From Limnohabitans sp. 103DPR2 (GTDB lineage: Bacteria > Pseudomonadota > Gammaproteobacteria > Burkholderiales > Burkholderiaceae_C): a stretch of DNA of 64,000 nt. The DNA is taken from contig NZ_CP011834.1 in the NCBI RefSeq assembly GCF_001412575.1, forward strand, positions 1,984,001 through 2,048,000, written 5' to 3'. This document shows positions 7,203 through 16,818 of this stretch, in pieces. The position numbers and the translations under genes were made by a program. The notes below the pieces were generated by a model that was not told the DNA's origin, made no database searches, and was given only the letters and a program-made list of their open reading frames with translations. Numbering within the stretch: the stretch's first letter is position 1; every line of letters starts with the position of its first letter.

Positions 7203-7895
7203 TCAGGACTTATTGATATTCAACTGCACCATAGAATCCAACCATGCCAAGGCAGGTGTATTTTGAATAGGCTCTCCATGGTTATAACCATAGGTCATGA
7301 GAACCACAGGGCACCCTGCCGCATCAGCCGCTTGCGCGTCGTTACTTGAATCACCCACCATCAAAGTTTGCGGTGGTAGGCTCTGCAAGGCCTCACAAGT
7401 TTTAAGCAAAGGCAATGGATCTGGTTTTTTTCGCTCAAAACTGTCACCACCAAAGACTTTTGTAAAGTAAGGTGCCAGTCCTTTGTCTTGAATTAGAGGC
7501 AATGTGAAAGACACAGGCTTGTTTGTAAGGCAGGCCATTGGCAAGCCCAAGGCTTTTATTTGTTCTAAGCCTTCCATTACGCCTGGAAATACATTGGAGA
7601 ACTCTCCATTGATGCTGAGGTAATGGTGTTCGTAGCGTTCCCAAACTGGCGTGAATAATTGCTCAACCTCCCGCGCATTGCCAGCCACTTCAGGCAATGC
7701 CAGTTGGTGTTTGAGTACCGTGCGAATGAGGTGTTCAGAGCCTTTGCCTATACTGCGCTCAATGAGCGTGCGGTTTGCTGTGGGGACTTGTAAGTCTGCA
7801 AGGGCACGGTTTAAGGCAACCTCAAAGTCACCGATGGTGTCGACCATGGTGCCGTCTAGGTCAATCATGACGGCTTGTAAATTAAGTTTTTTCAT
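7203..7895 (-). CDS. gph: HAD-superfamily phosphatase, phosphoglycolate phosphatase-like
   Basis: The 230-residue product begins with IDLDGTMVDT, the HAD motif I with nucleophile and general acid Asp. CLTNKP supplies motif II (Thr), a Lys in the KKPDP segment motif III, and GDSSNDAQAADAAG motif IV. A helical cap lies between motifs I and II, as in Gph. The ATG at 7895 is preferred; an upstream in-frame TTG would overlap the preceding ABC gene. Family members hydrolyse phosphoglycolate or related small phosphoesters. Position between an ABC transporter and GlpQ makes a role in dephosphorylating an imported phosphoester plausible, so the gene symbol is tentative. Confidence 0.85.
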   Translation of the reverse strand: MKKLNLQAVMIDLDGTMVDTIGDFEVALNRALADLQVPTANRTLIERSIGKGSEHLIRTVLKHQLALPEVAGNAREVEQLFTPVWERYEHHYLSINGEFSNVFPGVMEGLEQIKALGLPMACLTNKPVSFTLPLIQDKGLAPYFTKVFGGDSFERKKPDPLPLLKTCEALQSLPPQTLMVGDSSNDAQAADAAGCPVVLMTYGYNHGEPIQNTPALAWLDSMVQLNINKS

Positions 7896-7923
7896 GGTGT
7901 GTACTGCAATAGAAATCGAAAAA

Positions 7924-9030
7924 TCAAACAGCAAACAGTCTGACTTGGGATGGCGGTAAGCTTAAATTCAATGGTGTGCCTACAGCCAGTTTAGGCACGC
8001 CAGCATAGTGTGCTTGATCGACAGACAAAGAATGCTGCCCCACCCGCACCCGATAACGCGTCGACTCGCCCATGAATTCGCTGGCCTCAACTGTGCCTTG
8101 AATGCGAATGGCGTTCTGATCAGAAGTCGACGCGTTCACGTCTAACTTCACGGCATGCGGCCTAAAGCTCAGTTGAACAGACTGACCGTTGGCAAACTTA
8201 TTAAAAGCTACGGCAACTTCGGAGGCCACGGGCAGCGTAACCTGCCCAACACCCATGACATTCAGTTCCAAGTGGTCTGCATGTTGGCTAAGTACTTTGG
8301 CATCCAGCATGTTCATGGTGCCTACAAAGTTGGCCACGAAAGCATTCACAGGTTCATCGTAGAGTTCGACGGGAGAGCCCACTTGCTGCACAACGCCTTG
8401 GTCAAGTACCGCCATGCGATCAGCGGTGGTCATGGCCTCTTCTTGGTCGTGCGTCACGAAGATGGTGGTGATGCCCAAGCGACGTTGCAGCGCCAACAGC
8501 TCTTGGCGCATTTGCACGCGCAAGGTTTTATCAAGGTTAGACAAGGGCTCGTCCAGCAGCAAAACTTGGGGTTCAATCACAATGGTGCGCGCCAATGCAA
8601 CGCGTTGCTGTTGTCCGCCCGAGAGTTGATTGGGTTTGCGCTGACCAAAGGCCGACAAGCCGACCAACTCGAGCGCTGCAGCCACTTTGCTTTGGAGAGT
8701 GGCTTTATCGACTTTGCGCTCAACCAAACCAAAAGCTACGTTGTCCCATACGGACAAATGAGGCCACAGGGCGTAGCTTTGAAACACCATGCCAATGTTG
8801 CGATCCCATGGCTCTTGTTGCCCAATGTCGCGACCATCCACCAACAACTCGCCGTGTTGATGTTTATTGAACCCTGCAATCAAGCGAAGCAATGTACTTT
8901 TGCCAGATCCTGACGGACCCAGCAATGCAAAAAATTCACCGGGCTGAATGTTGAGGTTGACGTTTTTGAGCACTTCCGTGCTGCCGTAAGCCAAACGGAT
9001 GTTGCGACATTGAACGCTGACTTTTTTCAT
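7924..9030 (-). CDS. ABC transporter ATPase, Fbp/Pot/aminoethylphosphonate class
   Basis: This 368-residue ATPase has Walker A GPSGSGKST (residues 38-46), signature LSGGQQQR (from 136), Walker B VLLLDEP (156-162), the switch His in VTHDQEEA and a C-terminal TOBE-type domain after about residue 240. It belongs to the group that energises iron(III), polyamine, 2-aminoethylphosphonate and sugar-phosphate (AfuABC) importers. Its start overlaps the end of the permease gene by 4 bp. Because the operon also codes for a phosphatase and GlpQ, a phosphorylated substrate is more likely than iron. Confidence 0.9.
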   Translation of the reverse strand: MKKVSVQCRNIRLAYGSTEVLKNVNLNIQPGEFFALLGPSGSGKSTLLRLIAGFNKHQHGELLVDGRDIGQQEPWDRNIGMVFQSYALWPHLSVWDNVAFGLVERKVDKATLQSKVAAALELVGLSAFGQRKPNQLSGGQQQRVALARTIVIEPQVLLLDEPLSNLDKTLRVQMRQELLALQRRLGITTIFVTHDQEEAMTTADRMAVLDQGVVQQVGSPVELYDEPVNAFVANFVGTMNMLDAKVLSQHADHLELNVMGVGQVTLPVASEVAVAFNKFANGQSVQLSFRPHAVKLDVNASTSDQNAIRIQGTVEASEFMGESTRYRVRVGQHSLSVDQAHYAGVPKLAVGTPLNLSLPPSQVRLFAV

Positions 9031-10778
9031 GATGAAAATTCCTTACGAGGGGCCAAGCGGCTTGCCGTCTGTTCAACCACGCGGTGTGACAAATAAGTGC
9101 CAATGGCCACTACCAAGATGGCCAGTACACCAAGGGCCGCTCCGGGTCCACGACCCGCCACACTTTGCATGTACAAGTAAATGCCATAGCTCATAGGCGC
9201 TTGCGAGTCTGCCGATACCAGCATGATGGTGGCCGACAACTCGACAGCGGCTGTGATGAAGCTTGTGACAAACCCGGCCAAGATACCACCCGTCATCAGT
9301 GGGACCAGCACCCTTCGAATGCTGCGCATTTTGTTGGCACCCACACTCTCGGCCGCTTCTTCAAGAGAGATGTGAACTTGTTGCAGAGCGGCCATGCAGC
9401 TTCGCAAAGCATAGGGCAACCGGCGTACCGCATAGGCCAACATGATGGCCACCCAAGTGCCCGTGAGCAAGACATCGGTGCCTGGTACGTTGACACCTTT
9501 GAACATGCGCAAGAAGCCAATGGCCAACACAATGCCAGGGACCGCCAGCGATGCGGTGGCTACCCAATCCAGCCATTGGCGTGCTGGCAATCGGGTGCGC
9601 AAAATCAAATAAGCGATGGTCACGCCTAGTAAAACATCCAATCCCGCAGCCAGTCCACAGTAAATCAAGGTGTTTTGAATCATGCCGCTGGCGTCTTGAA
9701 ACACTGTGGCGTAATGTTCTAGCGTGTAGGCATCAGGTAGTGGTGAAAAGCTCCAAACTTTTGCAAATGACAACAACAAAACACCCAAATGGGGCGACAA
9801 AGTAATCAGCAAGATGACACCAATCCAAAGATAAGCCAGTGCGCTTTCTAAAGGTGAAAGTTGGCGACGCTGAATGCTGCCCCCACCTTTTTGCAGGGTA
9901 GAAAAATCACGACCTTTTAAAGCTCTGGCAGAAATGACCATGGCGCAAATCGAAAACACAATCATGAGAACGCTGATGACATAACCCATGGGATCTTCAA
10001 GGCCCACTTGCGTGATGCGCAAGTAGGCTTGAGGTGCCAGCATGTTGGTTTGGCCCATGACCAAGGGCGTGCCCAAATCATCAAACACTTTGACAAATAC
10101 CAAAGATGCACCCGCCACAAAACCTGGCAGTCCGAGCGGGAAAATAACGCGCCAAAACAAACGCCAACCTTTGCATCCCAGATTCATGGCGGCCTCTTCC
10201 ATGGCGCCGTCTATGTTGCGCAGCGCAACGGTGAGGTTCATGAGAATGAAGGGGAAGTAATGAATGGCTTCTACAAAAATGACGCCATTGAGACCCTCCA
10301 TGATGGGCAGCGTAAAACCAAATGCATCGTTCAACAACAGATTCAAGGTGCCTGAACGCCCAAAAATCAGTTGCAACGCGACAGCCCCCACAAAGGGCGG
10401 CATGATAAGCGGCAGAACGCCCAAAGTTTGAATGAGAAGCGCGCCTTTGAAATCAAACCGGACGGTAAAGTAAGCCAAAGGAACGGCAATCAGTGCTGCA
10501 AAAATAGCCGACATCACAGCCACGTACAGACTGTTGATGAATGACTCGCGCATCAAGTCTTGCGAAAAGAACGCGCTGAAATGCCCCAGAGTAAAGCTGT
10601 TATCGCCATCCAAAAAAGCAGTGATGAAAACCCGCGCAACGGGCAAAGCAAAAAACAACAGCAAGAACACCAACACCAATCCACCGGCGAGCCAAACACC
10701 GGGGCGTATGGTGGCCCACCCAATTTGAGGTTGCGGGCTCACTTGAAGTTGGTTGGCTGCTTGGCCATTGATGGTCAT
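9027..10778 (-). CDS. ABC transporter permease with two fused permease domains
   Basis: The 583-residue inner-membrane protein contains two copies of a binding-protein-dependent permease domain, each with an EAA-type coupling loop (EEAAMNLGCKGWRLF in the first half, EEAAESVGANKMRSI in the second), and about 12 transmembrane helices. This fused layout is typical of FbpB/AfuB and aminoethylphosphonate permeases. It sits between its binding protein and ATPase genes and overlaps the latter by 4 bp. Substrate is inferred from context to be a phosphoester or phosphonate. Confidence 0.9.
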   Translation of the reverse strand: MTINGQAANQLQVSPQPQIGWATIRPGVWLAGGLVLVFLLLFFALPVARVFITAFLDGDNSFTLGHFSAFFSQDLMRESFINSLYVAVMSAIFAALIAVPLAYFTVRFDFKGALLIQTLGVLPLIMPPFVGAVALQLIFGRSGTLNLLLNDAFGFTLPIMEGLNGVIFVEAIHYFPFILMNLTVALRNIDGAMEEAAMNLGCKGWRLFWRVIFPLGLPGFVAGASLVFVKVFDDLGTPLVMGQTNMLAPQAYLRITQVGLEDPMGYVISVLMIVFSICAMVISARALKGRDFSTLQKGGGSIQRRQLSPLESALAYLWIGVILLITLSPHLGVLLLSFAKVWSFSPLPDAYTLEHYATVFQDASGMIQNTLIYCGLAAGLDVLLGVTIAYLILRTRLPARQWLDWVATASLAVPGIVLAIGFLRMFKGVNVPGTDVLLTGTWVAIMLAYAVRRLPYALRSCMAALQQVHISLEEAAESVGANKMRSIRRVLVPLMTGGILAGFVTSFITAAVELSATIMLVSADSQAPMSYGIYLYMQSVAGRGPGAALGVLAILVVAIGTYLSHRVVEQTASRLAPRKEFSS

Positions 10779-10794
10779 GCTGCTGCCCTAGGGC

Positions 10795-12138
10795 TTACTT
10801 GACAGCAGCCAATGCTTGCTCTGCCAGGCTTTTTGCACGCTCATAGTTCTGACGCGCGCTGTTGTTCCAGTAGTTCTCTAAACCCGTCACGCTTTTGCTC
10901 ACTGCTGCATCTTTTTTGTTAGCCGCAAACAAAGCCAAAAACTCTTTGTCAGCTGCTTTCTGCGCATTCACCACAGGGCTGAAAGCTGCTTCACGGGCTT
11001 GCTTGAGAAGCTCTGATGCATTGGCGTTGGTTTTTTTGGCCAAGGCAGCTTCAGCGGCATGGATGGCCTTGGTTGCAGCTTGCAGCTCTTTCAAACGAAA
11101 GGTGATGGTTTGATCAAACAGTGCAGAAACCACGTTGTAGCGCGCCTCAGACAAGTCAGAGTTGAACTGAACCTTGGCGCGCTTGGCAATTTCAAAAGGA
11201 TTGGGATAGCCAGCAGGAGTTTTGCCACCCATGGCTTCGGGTGGCAAGATGGGCAAGCGTGAAATTTTGGGGTTGTAGAGCAGTTCTTGACCTTGTTGTG
11301 ACACGGTGTAGCTGATGAATTTTTTGGCCTCAGAAGCATTTTTACTGCCGGCAACCAAGGCAATATTGGCAGGCACAACTGCCGTGACATCTGGGTAAAC
11401 AAACTCAACTGGGAAACCAGAATACTTGCCAGCCAAGCCAAAGAAATCAATCACCAGGCCAATGCCGAATTGGCCATTGTTCACACCATCGGGCACTCCA
11501 AAACTGCGCTCGGTGATGGCTGCACTGTTGCCCGAAATTTGCAGCAATTGACGCCAGCCTTTTTCCCAGCCCTCCCCTTGTAACAAGGTTTCAACTGTTA
11601 AGTGCGTTGTTCCAGAACGTGAAGGAGAACTCATGGCCACATGGCCAAAATATTCAGGCTTGGTCAGGTCAGCCCATTGTTTGGGTGCAGAAAGTTTGTT
11701 GGCGGCCATGTAGCGCGTATTCCACATCAAACCGTAACCTGCCAAGGCCTGTCCTAGGTACATGTTGTCAGGCGCGTTGATGGGATAGGCGCCCACTTTG
11801 GCGGGCGTTGCTTTGTTGGCCAAATCGCCAATGGGCTCTAGCAACTTCAGACCCGACATCACTTCAAAGGCATCAGGCGCTGAGGCCCAAAAGACATCTG
11901 GCCGCTGGCCTACAGGCAATTCGCGAACATATGAAATACCCTGCACCGTGTTTTTATTCAAGATCTCGATTTTGATGTCCGGGTTGGCTTTTTCAAAGGC
12001 CGATTTGTAAATTTGAGTCAGTTCTTTGGGAAATGAGGTGATCACAGTGACGGTGCCTGCTATCGCCGACTGAGTGCCATAACCCAAAAAAGTCAGTGCA
12101 ACTGTCAAAATAGATTGCGAAATAAATTTTGATTTCAT
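10795..12138 (-). CDS. Periplasmic substrate-binding protein of the Fbp/Afu-type transporter, with helical C-terminal extension
   Basis: A signal peptide at the N terminus precedes a class of extracellular solute-binding domain (VTVITSFPKELTQIYKSAFE near the mature start) related to iron, aminoethylphosphonate and sugar-phosphate binders. The last 100 or so residues are rich in Ala, Lys and Glu and look like long helices, an addition beyond the usual length of about 340. The ATG at 12138 is preferred over an in-frame TTG at 12150. It is the first gene of the second transporter in the run and is preceded by an inverted repeat at 12184-12204. Confidence 0.85.
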   Translation of the reverse strand: MKSKFISQSILTVALTFLGYGTQSAIAGTVTVITSFPKELTQIYKSAFEKANPDIKIEILNKNTVQGISYVRELPVGQRPDVFWASAPDAFEVMSGLKLLEPIGDLANKATPAKVGAYPINAPDNMYLGQALAGYGLMWNTRYMAANKLSAPKQWADLTKPEYFGHVAMSSPSRSGTTHLTVETLLQGEGWEKGWRQLLQISGNSAAITERSFGVPDGVNNGQFGIGLVIDFFGLAGKYSGFPVEFVYPDVTAVVPANIALVAGSKNASEAKKFISYTVSQQGQELLYNPKISRLPILPPEAMGGKTPAGYPNPFEIAKRAKVQFNSDLSEARYNVVSALFDQTITFRLKELQAATKAIHAAEAALAKKTNANASELLKQAREAAFSPVVNAQKAADKEFLALFAANKKDAAVSKSVTGLENYWNNSARQNYERAKSLAEQALAAVK

Positions 12139-12183
12139 GGGTCGGTCCAATGGAAGTGGCTATGGAAAATCTGATGTTACGAA

Positions 12184-12204
12184 AATAGTCACAACCTGAC
12201 TATT
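12184..12204. promoter_or_regulatory. Inverted repeat between the two ABC transporter operons
   Basis: AATAGTCA and TGACTATT form a perfect 8-bp inverted repeat with a 5-base centre, about 46 bases upstream of the binding-protein ATG. It could be an operator for the downstream transporter or a weak attenuator after phnE; no T-run of terminator length follows. Confidence 0.45.
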
Positions 12205-12239
12205 CAGGATTACGATGATGAGGGCATGCTTAGCAATTC

Positions 12240-13052
12240 TTAAATAATCCTTGAACGAATGCTAGACGTCACAATCTCAGTCACGATGACGACCATGAAA
12301 ATGATGGCCAATATCAATCCAACCTGATCCCAGTAAAGGTTGTTCATGGCGCTTTCAAGCGCCACACCGATTCCGCCGGCACCAACAAGACCCAGCACCG
12401 CTGACTCGCGAATGTTGATATCCCAACGCAACAAAGCAACTGACCAAAAAGCTGGACTGACTTGAGGCCAGTAACCCTTTACCAAAAGAATACTGCGAGG
12501 GGCACCGCATGAAGTGAGCGCCTCAATTGGACCGCGATTGGCCTCTTCAATGGCCTCGCCAAATAACTTCCCGACAAAACCAATGGATCGAAAAGCGATA
12601 GAAAGAACGCCTGCCAAAGCCCCGGGTCCAAAGATGGCCACGAACAGTAAAGCCCAAATCAAAGAATTGACCGAGCGGGTTGAAACAAAAATAAACTGAG
12701 CTGTCCAGTTGAGTGTTTTACTCGAGGTGAAATTGCGGGCAGCCAAAAAAGCCAAAGGCACAGCAATCAGCAGAGAAATAAGTGTGCCAAGTGTGGCAAT
12801 GTGAAAAGTTTCAATCAGCGCTGGATGGATATTTTCTGGATAAAAATTCCAGTCGAATGGCCACATGCGTTTGAAGAGATCAGCTGTCTGCTCTGGTGCA
12901 TCGTACAAAAACTCTGGAATCACTTCAATTTTCTTAAGCGCCCAAATAAAAGCTACCACAGTGATGATGTAAAAAACAGCGCGACCCATTCGCTCTGTTG
13001 CAGACAAGCGCTCCCAATGCTGCGCATTCACAATCTGTAGAGATCGGTTCAC
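12240..13052 (-). CDS. phnE: Phosphonate/phosphite ABC transporter permease (second)
   Basis: The 270-residue membrane protein is a PhnE/PtxC-type permease: about six helices, with an EAA-like loop (EEANRGPIEALTSCGAPRS) and the LGLVGAGGIG segment near the C terminus that is typical of phosphonate permeases. It overlaps the other permease gene by 4 bp and is the last gene of phnD-C-E-E. Two different PhnE paralogues usually form a heterodimeric channel in this arrangement. Confidence 0.92.
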   Translation of the reverse strand: MNRSLQIVNAQHWERLSATERMGRAVFYIITVVAFIWALKKIEVIPEFLYDAPEQTADLFKRMWPFDWNFYPENIHPALIETFHIATLGTLISLLIAVPLAFLAARNFTSSKTLNWTAQFIFVSTRSVNSLIWALLFVAIFGPGALAGVLSIAFRSIGFVGKLFGEAIEEANRGPIEALTSCGAPRSILLVKGYWPQVSPAFWSVALLRWDINIRESAVLGLVGAGGIGVALESAMNNLYWDQVGLILAIIFMVVIVTEIVTSSIRSRII

Positions 13053-13852
13053 CGGAATATTCTCTTCAAAATATTAGACAGCAACTCTGCGAACATGATC
13101 AACGCAATGATCAAGATCAGGATTGTGAGGACCACGTCATAATCAAATCGTTGATAAGCGGTGAACAACGCAGCACCAATTCCACCGCCCCCCACTATGC
13201 CAACCATGGTGGAATTGCGTAAATTTGAGTCAAACTGATAGGCACTCAAACCAATGAAACGCGCAAAAACTTGAGGCATCACAGCCATGATCAGCACGCT
13301 GAAAAAACCAGCGCCTGTTGATCTCACAGCTTCAACTTGCTTTTCGTTCAATTCCTCAAGTACTTCTGCGAACAGTTTGCCGATGAACCCCAGGCTAGAA
13401 ACAATGAGGGCTAAAACACCGGCCAACGCACCAAAGCCAACCGCCTTCACAAACAAGATAGAGACAATGACTGGATGAAATGAACGGCACACAGCAATGA
13501 AAACTCTCGCGCTGGCTGCTAGCCAAGAAGGTGATAAATTTCTCGCGGCCATGACCGCCAAAGGTAAAGACAAGAAAACCCCAACAGTGGTGGCGATGAT
13601 CGCAATTTGAATTGTTTCCAGCATGCCCGTACTGATCAAATCCAGCTTGTCGGGTGCAATGTTGGGCGGAAACATCCGTCCAAAGAGTTTGTAAGCCTGC
13701 GGCAAACCGCTTACAAAGCGATCCCATGAAAAATTCACTTGGCCTGCGGCGTATAGCGCATAAAGCGCAAACCCGCTCCAAGCCAGTCGGCTGGGCCAAT
13801 GCACATCGAAAGCAACAGGACGAGGCTTTGAACTAAACGCCAATTGACTCAC
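13049..13852 (-). CDS. phnE: Phosphonate/phosphite ABC transporter permease (first)
   Basis: The 267-residue PhnE-type permease has the EAA-like loop [18 protein letters not shown] and the [14 protein letters not shown] segment near its C terminus. It is a clear paralogue of the next gene. Start and stop codons overlap both neighbours by 4 bp, so the four genes phnD-C-E-E are translationally coupled. Confidence 0.92.
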   Translation of the reverse strand: MSQLAFSSKPRPVAFDVHWPSRLAWSGFALYALYAAGQVNFSWDRFVSGLPQAYKLFGRMFPPNIAPDKLDLISTGMLETIQIAIIATTVGVFLSLPLAVMAARNLSPSWLAASARVFIAVCRSFHPVIVSILFVKAVGFGALAGVLALIVSSLGFIGKLFAEVLEELNEKQVEAVRSTGAGFFSVLIMAVMPQVFARFIGLSAYQFDSNLRNSTMVGIVGGGGIGAALFTAYQRFDYDVVLTILILIIALIMFAELLSNILKRIFR

Positions 13853-14628
13853 GCTTGCCAGTCCTCTCCGCCATAGATGTCATTAAGGTGCTTGTCTTGC
13901 AATGCATCAGGCGGACCATCAAAAACCACTTGGCCAGCAGACATGCCAATGATGCGAGAAGCAAAGCGACGCGCCAAATCCACATTGTGAATATTGACAA
14001 TGACAGGCACATCTCGATCTTTAGAAACTTGATCGAGCAACTCCATGATCTCAACAGAGGTTTTCGGATCTAAAGAAGAAGTAGGTTCATCGGCAAGAAT
14101 AAGACCGGGCTCTTGCATCAGGGCTCGTGCAATGCCCACTCGCTGCCGCTGCCCACCCGATAATGCATCTGCACGACGCGATGCAAATTCTTGCGACAAC
14201 CCGACAGAATCAATGAGTTCAAAAGCGCGAGAAATGTCTTCTTCCGAAAACTTGCGGAGCAACGGACGCCAAATGGGCAACTTACCCAACTTTCCACAAA
14301 GCACGTTTTCCATCACTGTCAACCGTTCAACCAAGTTATATTCTTGGAACACCATGCCGATGTGACAACGAGCCTCGCGCAAGGACTTGCCTTTTAGCTG
14401 AGCAAGGTCTTCACCTCTCAACTTAATCTGACCCGCCGTGGGGTCTATCAGCCGATTGATGCAACGGATCAGGGTAGACTTGCCTGTACCCGATGGACCG
14501 ATGATGGCAGTTAAACCGGAGGCCTCAATTTCTAAATTGATGTTTTTAAGAACTGGCTCGCCTGGACGGTACTCCTTGTACAGTCCCTTGATAGACAGCA
14601 ATGCTGCCCCTGCAACATTCATGTTCAA
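13849..14628 (-). CDS. phnC: Phosphonate/phosphite ABC transporter ATPase
   Basis: The 259-residue ATPase shows Walker [10 protein letters not shown] (44-52), the PhnC-typical Q-loop region [20 protein letters not shown], signature LSGGQRQR, Walker [13 protein letters not shown] and the switch region VNIHNVDLA. The Asn-Leu-Val-x-Arg-Leu sequence after the Q-loop is characteristic of PhnC. It drives uptake of phosphonate, phosphite or phosphate esters through the two PhnE subunits. Confidence 0.95.
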   Translation of the reverse strand: MNMNVAGAALLSIKGLYKEYRPGEPVLKNINLEIEASGLTAIIGPSGTGKSTLIRCINRLIDPTAGQIKLRGEDLAQLKGKSLREARCHIGMVFQEYNLVERLTVMENVLCGKLGKLPIWRPLLRKFSEEDISRAFELIDSVGLSQEFASRRADALSGGQRQRVGIARALMQEPGLILADEPTSSLDPKTSVEIMELLDQVSKDRDVPVIVNIHNVDLARRFASRIIGMSAGQVVFDGPPDALQDKHLNDIYGGEDWQA

Positions 14629-15683
14629 GGCTTTTTCTCGGCGCTGGCAGCAGCAGCACGCTTGGCAGCAGCCGCTTCGGCTTCGCGTTTGGACTCAGCT
14701 TCGTATGCGGCTTTGTTATAGGGCGTACCAGATTTTTCGGCAACATCCCGAACAACAGCCCAATCTTTAGCGTAAGAGATTGGAAGGAAACGGTCATCAC
14801 CATTGAATTCTTTTTGCATGGATTCCGTGAACCTAAAACTGTAAAAGCATTGTTGCAATTTGCTTGCCAGTTCAGGTTTCAGGTCATGTGCATAGGCGAA
14901 AGACGACGTTGGGAAAGTTGCACTTTTGTAGATGACTCGAAAATCTTCTTTTTTCACTGTACCCCGAGTGATCATGCGATCAAAAACGTCAGAGGCAACA
15001 GCAGCCATGTCATAGTCACCAGAAACAACACCCAAAATAGACTTGTCATGTCCACCAGACATCATGGGTTTGTAGTCTGTGTCTGGTGTGAGGCCAAAGC
15101 TAGGAAACAGCACACGAGGCGCTAAATTTCCAGAGTTCGATGAAGGTGCTGTATGGGCAACTTTTTTGCCCTTGAGATCACCCAGTTTTTGAAATGTACT
15201 GCCAGACTTGACGATTGCAAGCAGGTTGTAGCCGCGGACCTCAGTACCCACTCCCTTAGCGGCAAAAGGCACTGCACCCGCCATGTTGACGGCAAATCCT
15301 GTGGGCCCGGTTGAAAAACCTGCAAAGTGCAATCTGCCAGAACGCATCGCTTCAATTTCAGCCGCATTCGACTGTACTGGATAGTAAACCGTCTTTTTCC
15401 CAACGCACTTTTCAAGGTGGTCGGTAAATGGCTTGAAGATGTTCGCATAAATTGCGGGATCCTCTACGGGCGTATAGGCCCAAACCAATGTTGACGGATC
15501 ACGGTGCTTGCTTTTGTTGGTTGGTAAGTCCGCAACCAGATCGTTGTTTGCGTCGCAATACGCATTGTCTAATTGACCACGATGAGGGCAAGCGTCTTGT
15601 GCCGCGGATAAACCGCAGAGCGTCAACAAAGCAGCGGGCAGAATTACAAAACGGGCGCAAGAAAAAGATGCCTTAGGATTCAT
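14625..15683 (-). CDS. phnD: Phosphonate/phosphite periplasmic binding protein
   Basis: The 352-residue protein has a Sec signal peptide ending near Ala28 and the PhnD/PtxB fold: [17 protein letters not shown] at the start of the mature domain, then a conserved ligand-binding Ser/Thr cluster in SSNSGNL. A Cys-containing insertion follows the signal peptide and an Ala/Lys/Glu-rich tail of about 25 residues ends the chain. A GGAGG ribosome binding site precedes the ATG. No C-P lyase or phosphite dehydrogenase genes are in the window, so ligand identity remains open. Confidence 0.92.
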   Translation of the reverse strand: MNPKASFSCARFVILPAALLTLCGLSAAQDACPHRGQLDNAYCDANNDLVADLPTNKSKHRDPSTLVWAYTPVEDPAIYANIFKPFTDHLEKCVGKKTVYYPVQSNAAEIEAMRSGRLHFAGFSTGPTGFAVNMAGAVPFAAKGVGTEVRGYNLLAIVKSGSTFQKLGDLKGKKVAHTAPSSNSGNLAPRVLFPSFGLTPDTDYKPMMSGGHDKSILGVVSGDYDMAAVASDVFDRMITRGTVKKEDFRVIYKSATFPTSSFAYAHDLKPELASKLQQCFYSFRFTESMQKEFNGDDRFLPISYAKDWAVVRDVAEKSGTPYNKAAYEAESKREAEAAAAKRAAAASAEKKP

Positions 15684-15793
15684 GAGAATGCCTCCGAATA
15701 GAAGTAGCAGTGGTAATTTTGTTAATCATCCTAGCATTACACAAGCACCCTTTAAACTATGGTTAGCCCCAAGCTGGCGCAAAATTGGCATGA

Positions 15794-16801
15794 CTAATCT
15801 ATCGGCTTGATGTCCAGTTCTTGTGCTAGCTTGACCCACCGAGCTGCATCCCCCTCCACTTTTCGACGCATCTCATCTGGTGCTGGCGATGCCACCTCCA
15901 AGGCCATGCCTGCCAATCTCTCACGAACATCTGGCATACGCAAGACTTGCTCCATTGCATTGGCAAGCTTGTCAACAATAAGTTTGGGCAGATTGGCGGG
16001 GCCCATGATGCCAAACCATTGCTCGTAATCCATACCCTGAATTCCTAGTTCAGCAAAAGTAGGAATGTCTGAAAAATCAGCGTTTCTTTTGGTGCCAGTA
16101 ACTGCTAAGGCTCTCAATTTGCCAGATTTAACGTGTGTACCCGCACTGGCCATGGTGGTAATCATGACATTCACTTGTCCGCTGATTAAGTCAATCATGG
16201 CGGGTGATGATCCTTTGTAGGGCACGCTCATGAAGTCTAAGCCCGACCGCGCTTTGAACAAGTCAACAACCACGCTACCTGTTCCTGCGATGGCCATGGT
16301 CAATTTTTGCGGATTGGCTTTTGCAAAAGCCAAAGTATCCTTAGCAGTCTTTTGCTCGAAAGTTGCACTGGCCACTAAAAATGCTGGTGAACGACCAATC
16401 AGGGAAACCGGTGTGAAGTCTTTCACTGCGTTGTAAGGCATTTTGCGTGTGTAAATGGGCGTACTTGTATGAAACACGTCGACCAATACCAAGGTATAGC
16501 CATCTGGAGCCGACTTGGCCACAGCATCAGCGCCAATGATGCCGCCTGCACCGCCCTTGTTTTCAACGACGACAGTTTGCTTCAGAACGCCGGACAACTT
16601 GTCTGCGACTTGTCGACCGATTCCATCCGAACTACCACCCGCTGGAAATGGGATAACCAACTTAATTGGCTTGTTTGGATAGTCAGAGAGAGATTGCGCA
16701 AGTACTAAATTTACACAACTCAATGAGGCAATTAAGAAGAAGGCTTGCGCGAATTTTCGCTTTGATAAAAACGTTTGACTGCGAAATATTAAATTCTGCA
16801 T
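15794..16801 (-). CDS. Bug/TctC-family periplasmic solute-binding protein
   Basis: The 335-residue product has a signal peptide ending at LAQS and the Bug landmarks YPNKPIKLVIPFPAGGSSD, VVVENKGGAGGIIGAD and KSAPDGYTL near the N terminus. Family members bind carboxylates and hand them to TctAB-type permeases, or act as sensors. It lies 17 nt downstream of phoX on the same strand and 110 nt upstream of phnD, an unusual place for a Bug protein. No tctA or tctB is present, so any partner permease must be elsewhere. Confidence 0.9.
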   Translation of the reverse strand: MQNLIFRSQTFLSKRKFAQAFFLIASLSCVNLVLAQSLSDYPNKPIKLVIPFPAGGSSDGIGRQVADKLSGVLKQTVVVENKGGAGGIIGADAVAKSAPDGYTLVLVDVFHTSTPIYTRKMPYNAVKDFTPVSLIGRSPAFLVASATFEQKTAKDTLAFAKANPQKLTMAIAGTGSVVVDLFKARSGLDFMSVPYKGSSPAMIDLISGQVNVMITTMASAGTHVKSGKLRALAVTGTKRNADFSDIPTFAELGIQGMDYEQWFGIMGPANLPKLIVDKLANAMEQVLRMPDVRERLAGMALEVASPAPDEMRRKVEGDAARWVKLAQELDIKPID

Positions 16802-16818
16802 TTTTTACACCTAAGTTG

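Noticed and set aside
8155-8913. 252-codon plus-strand frame
   Set aside because: Antisense to the ABC ATPase with intact Walker motifs.
7924-12138. Plain iron(III) transporter
   Set aside because: Sequence class allows it, but there is no Fur box upstream and the neighbours are phosphatases; a separate transporter with a Fur box exists at 30327-34293.
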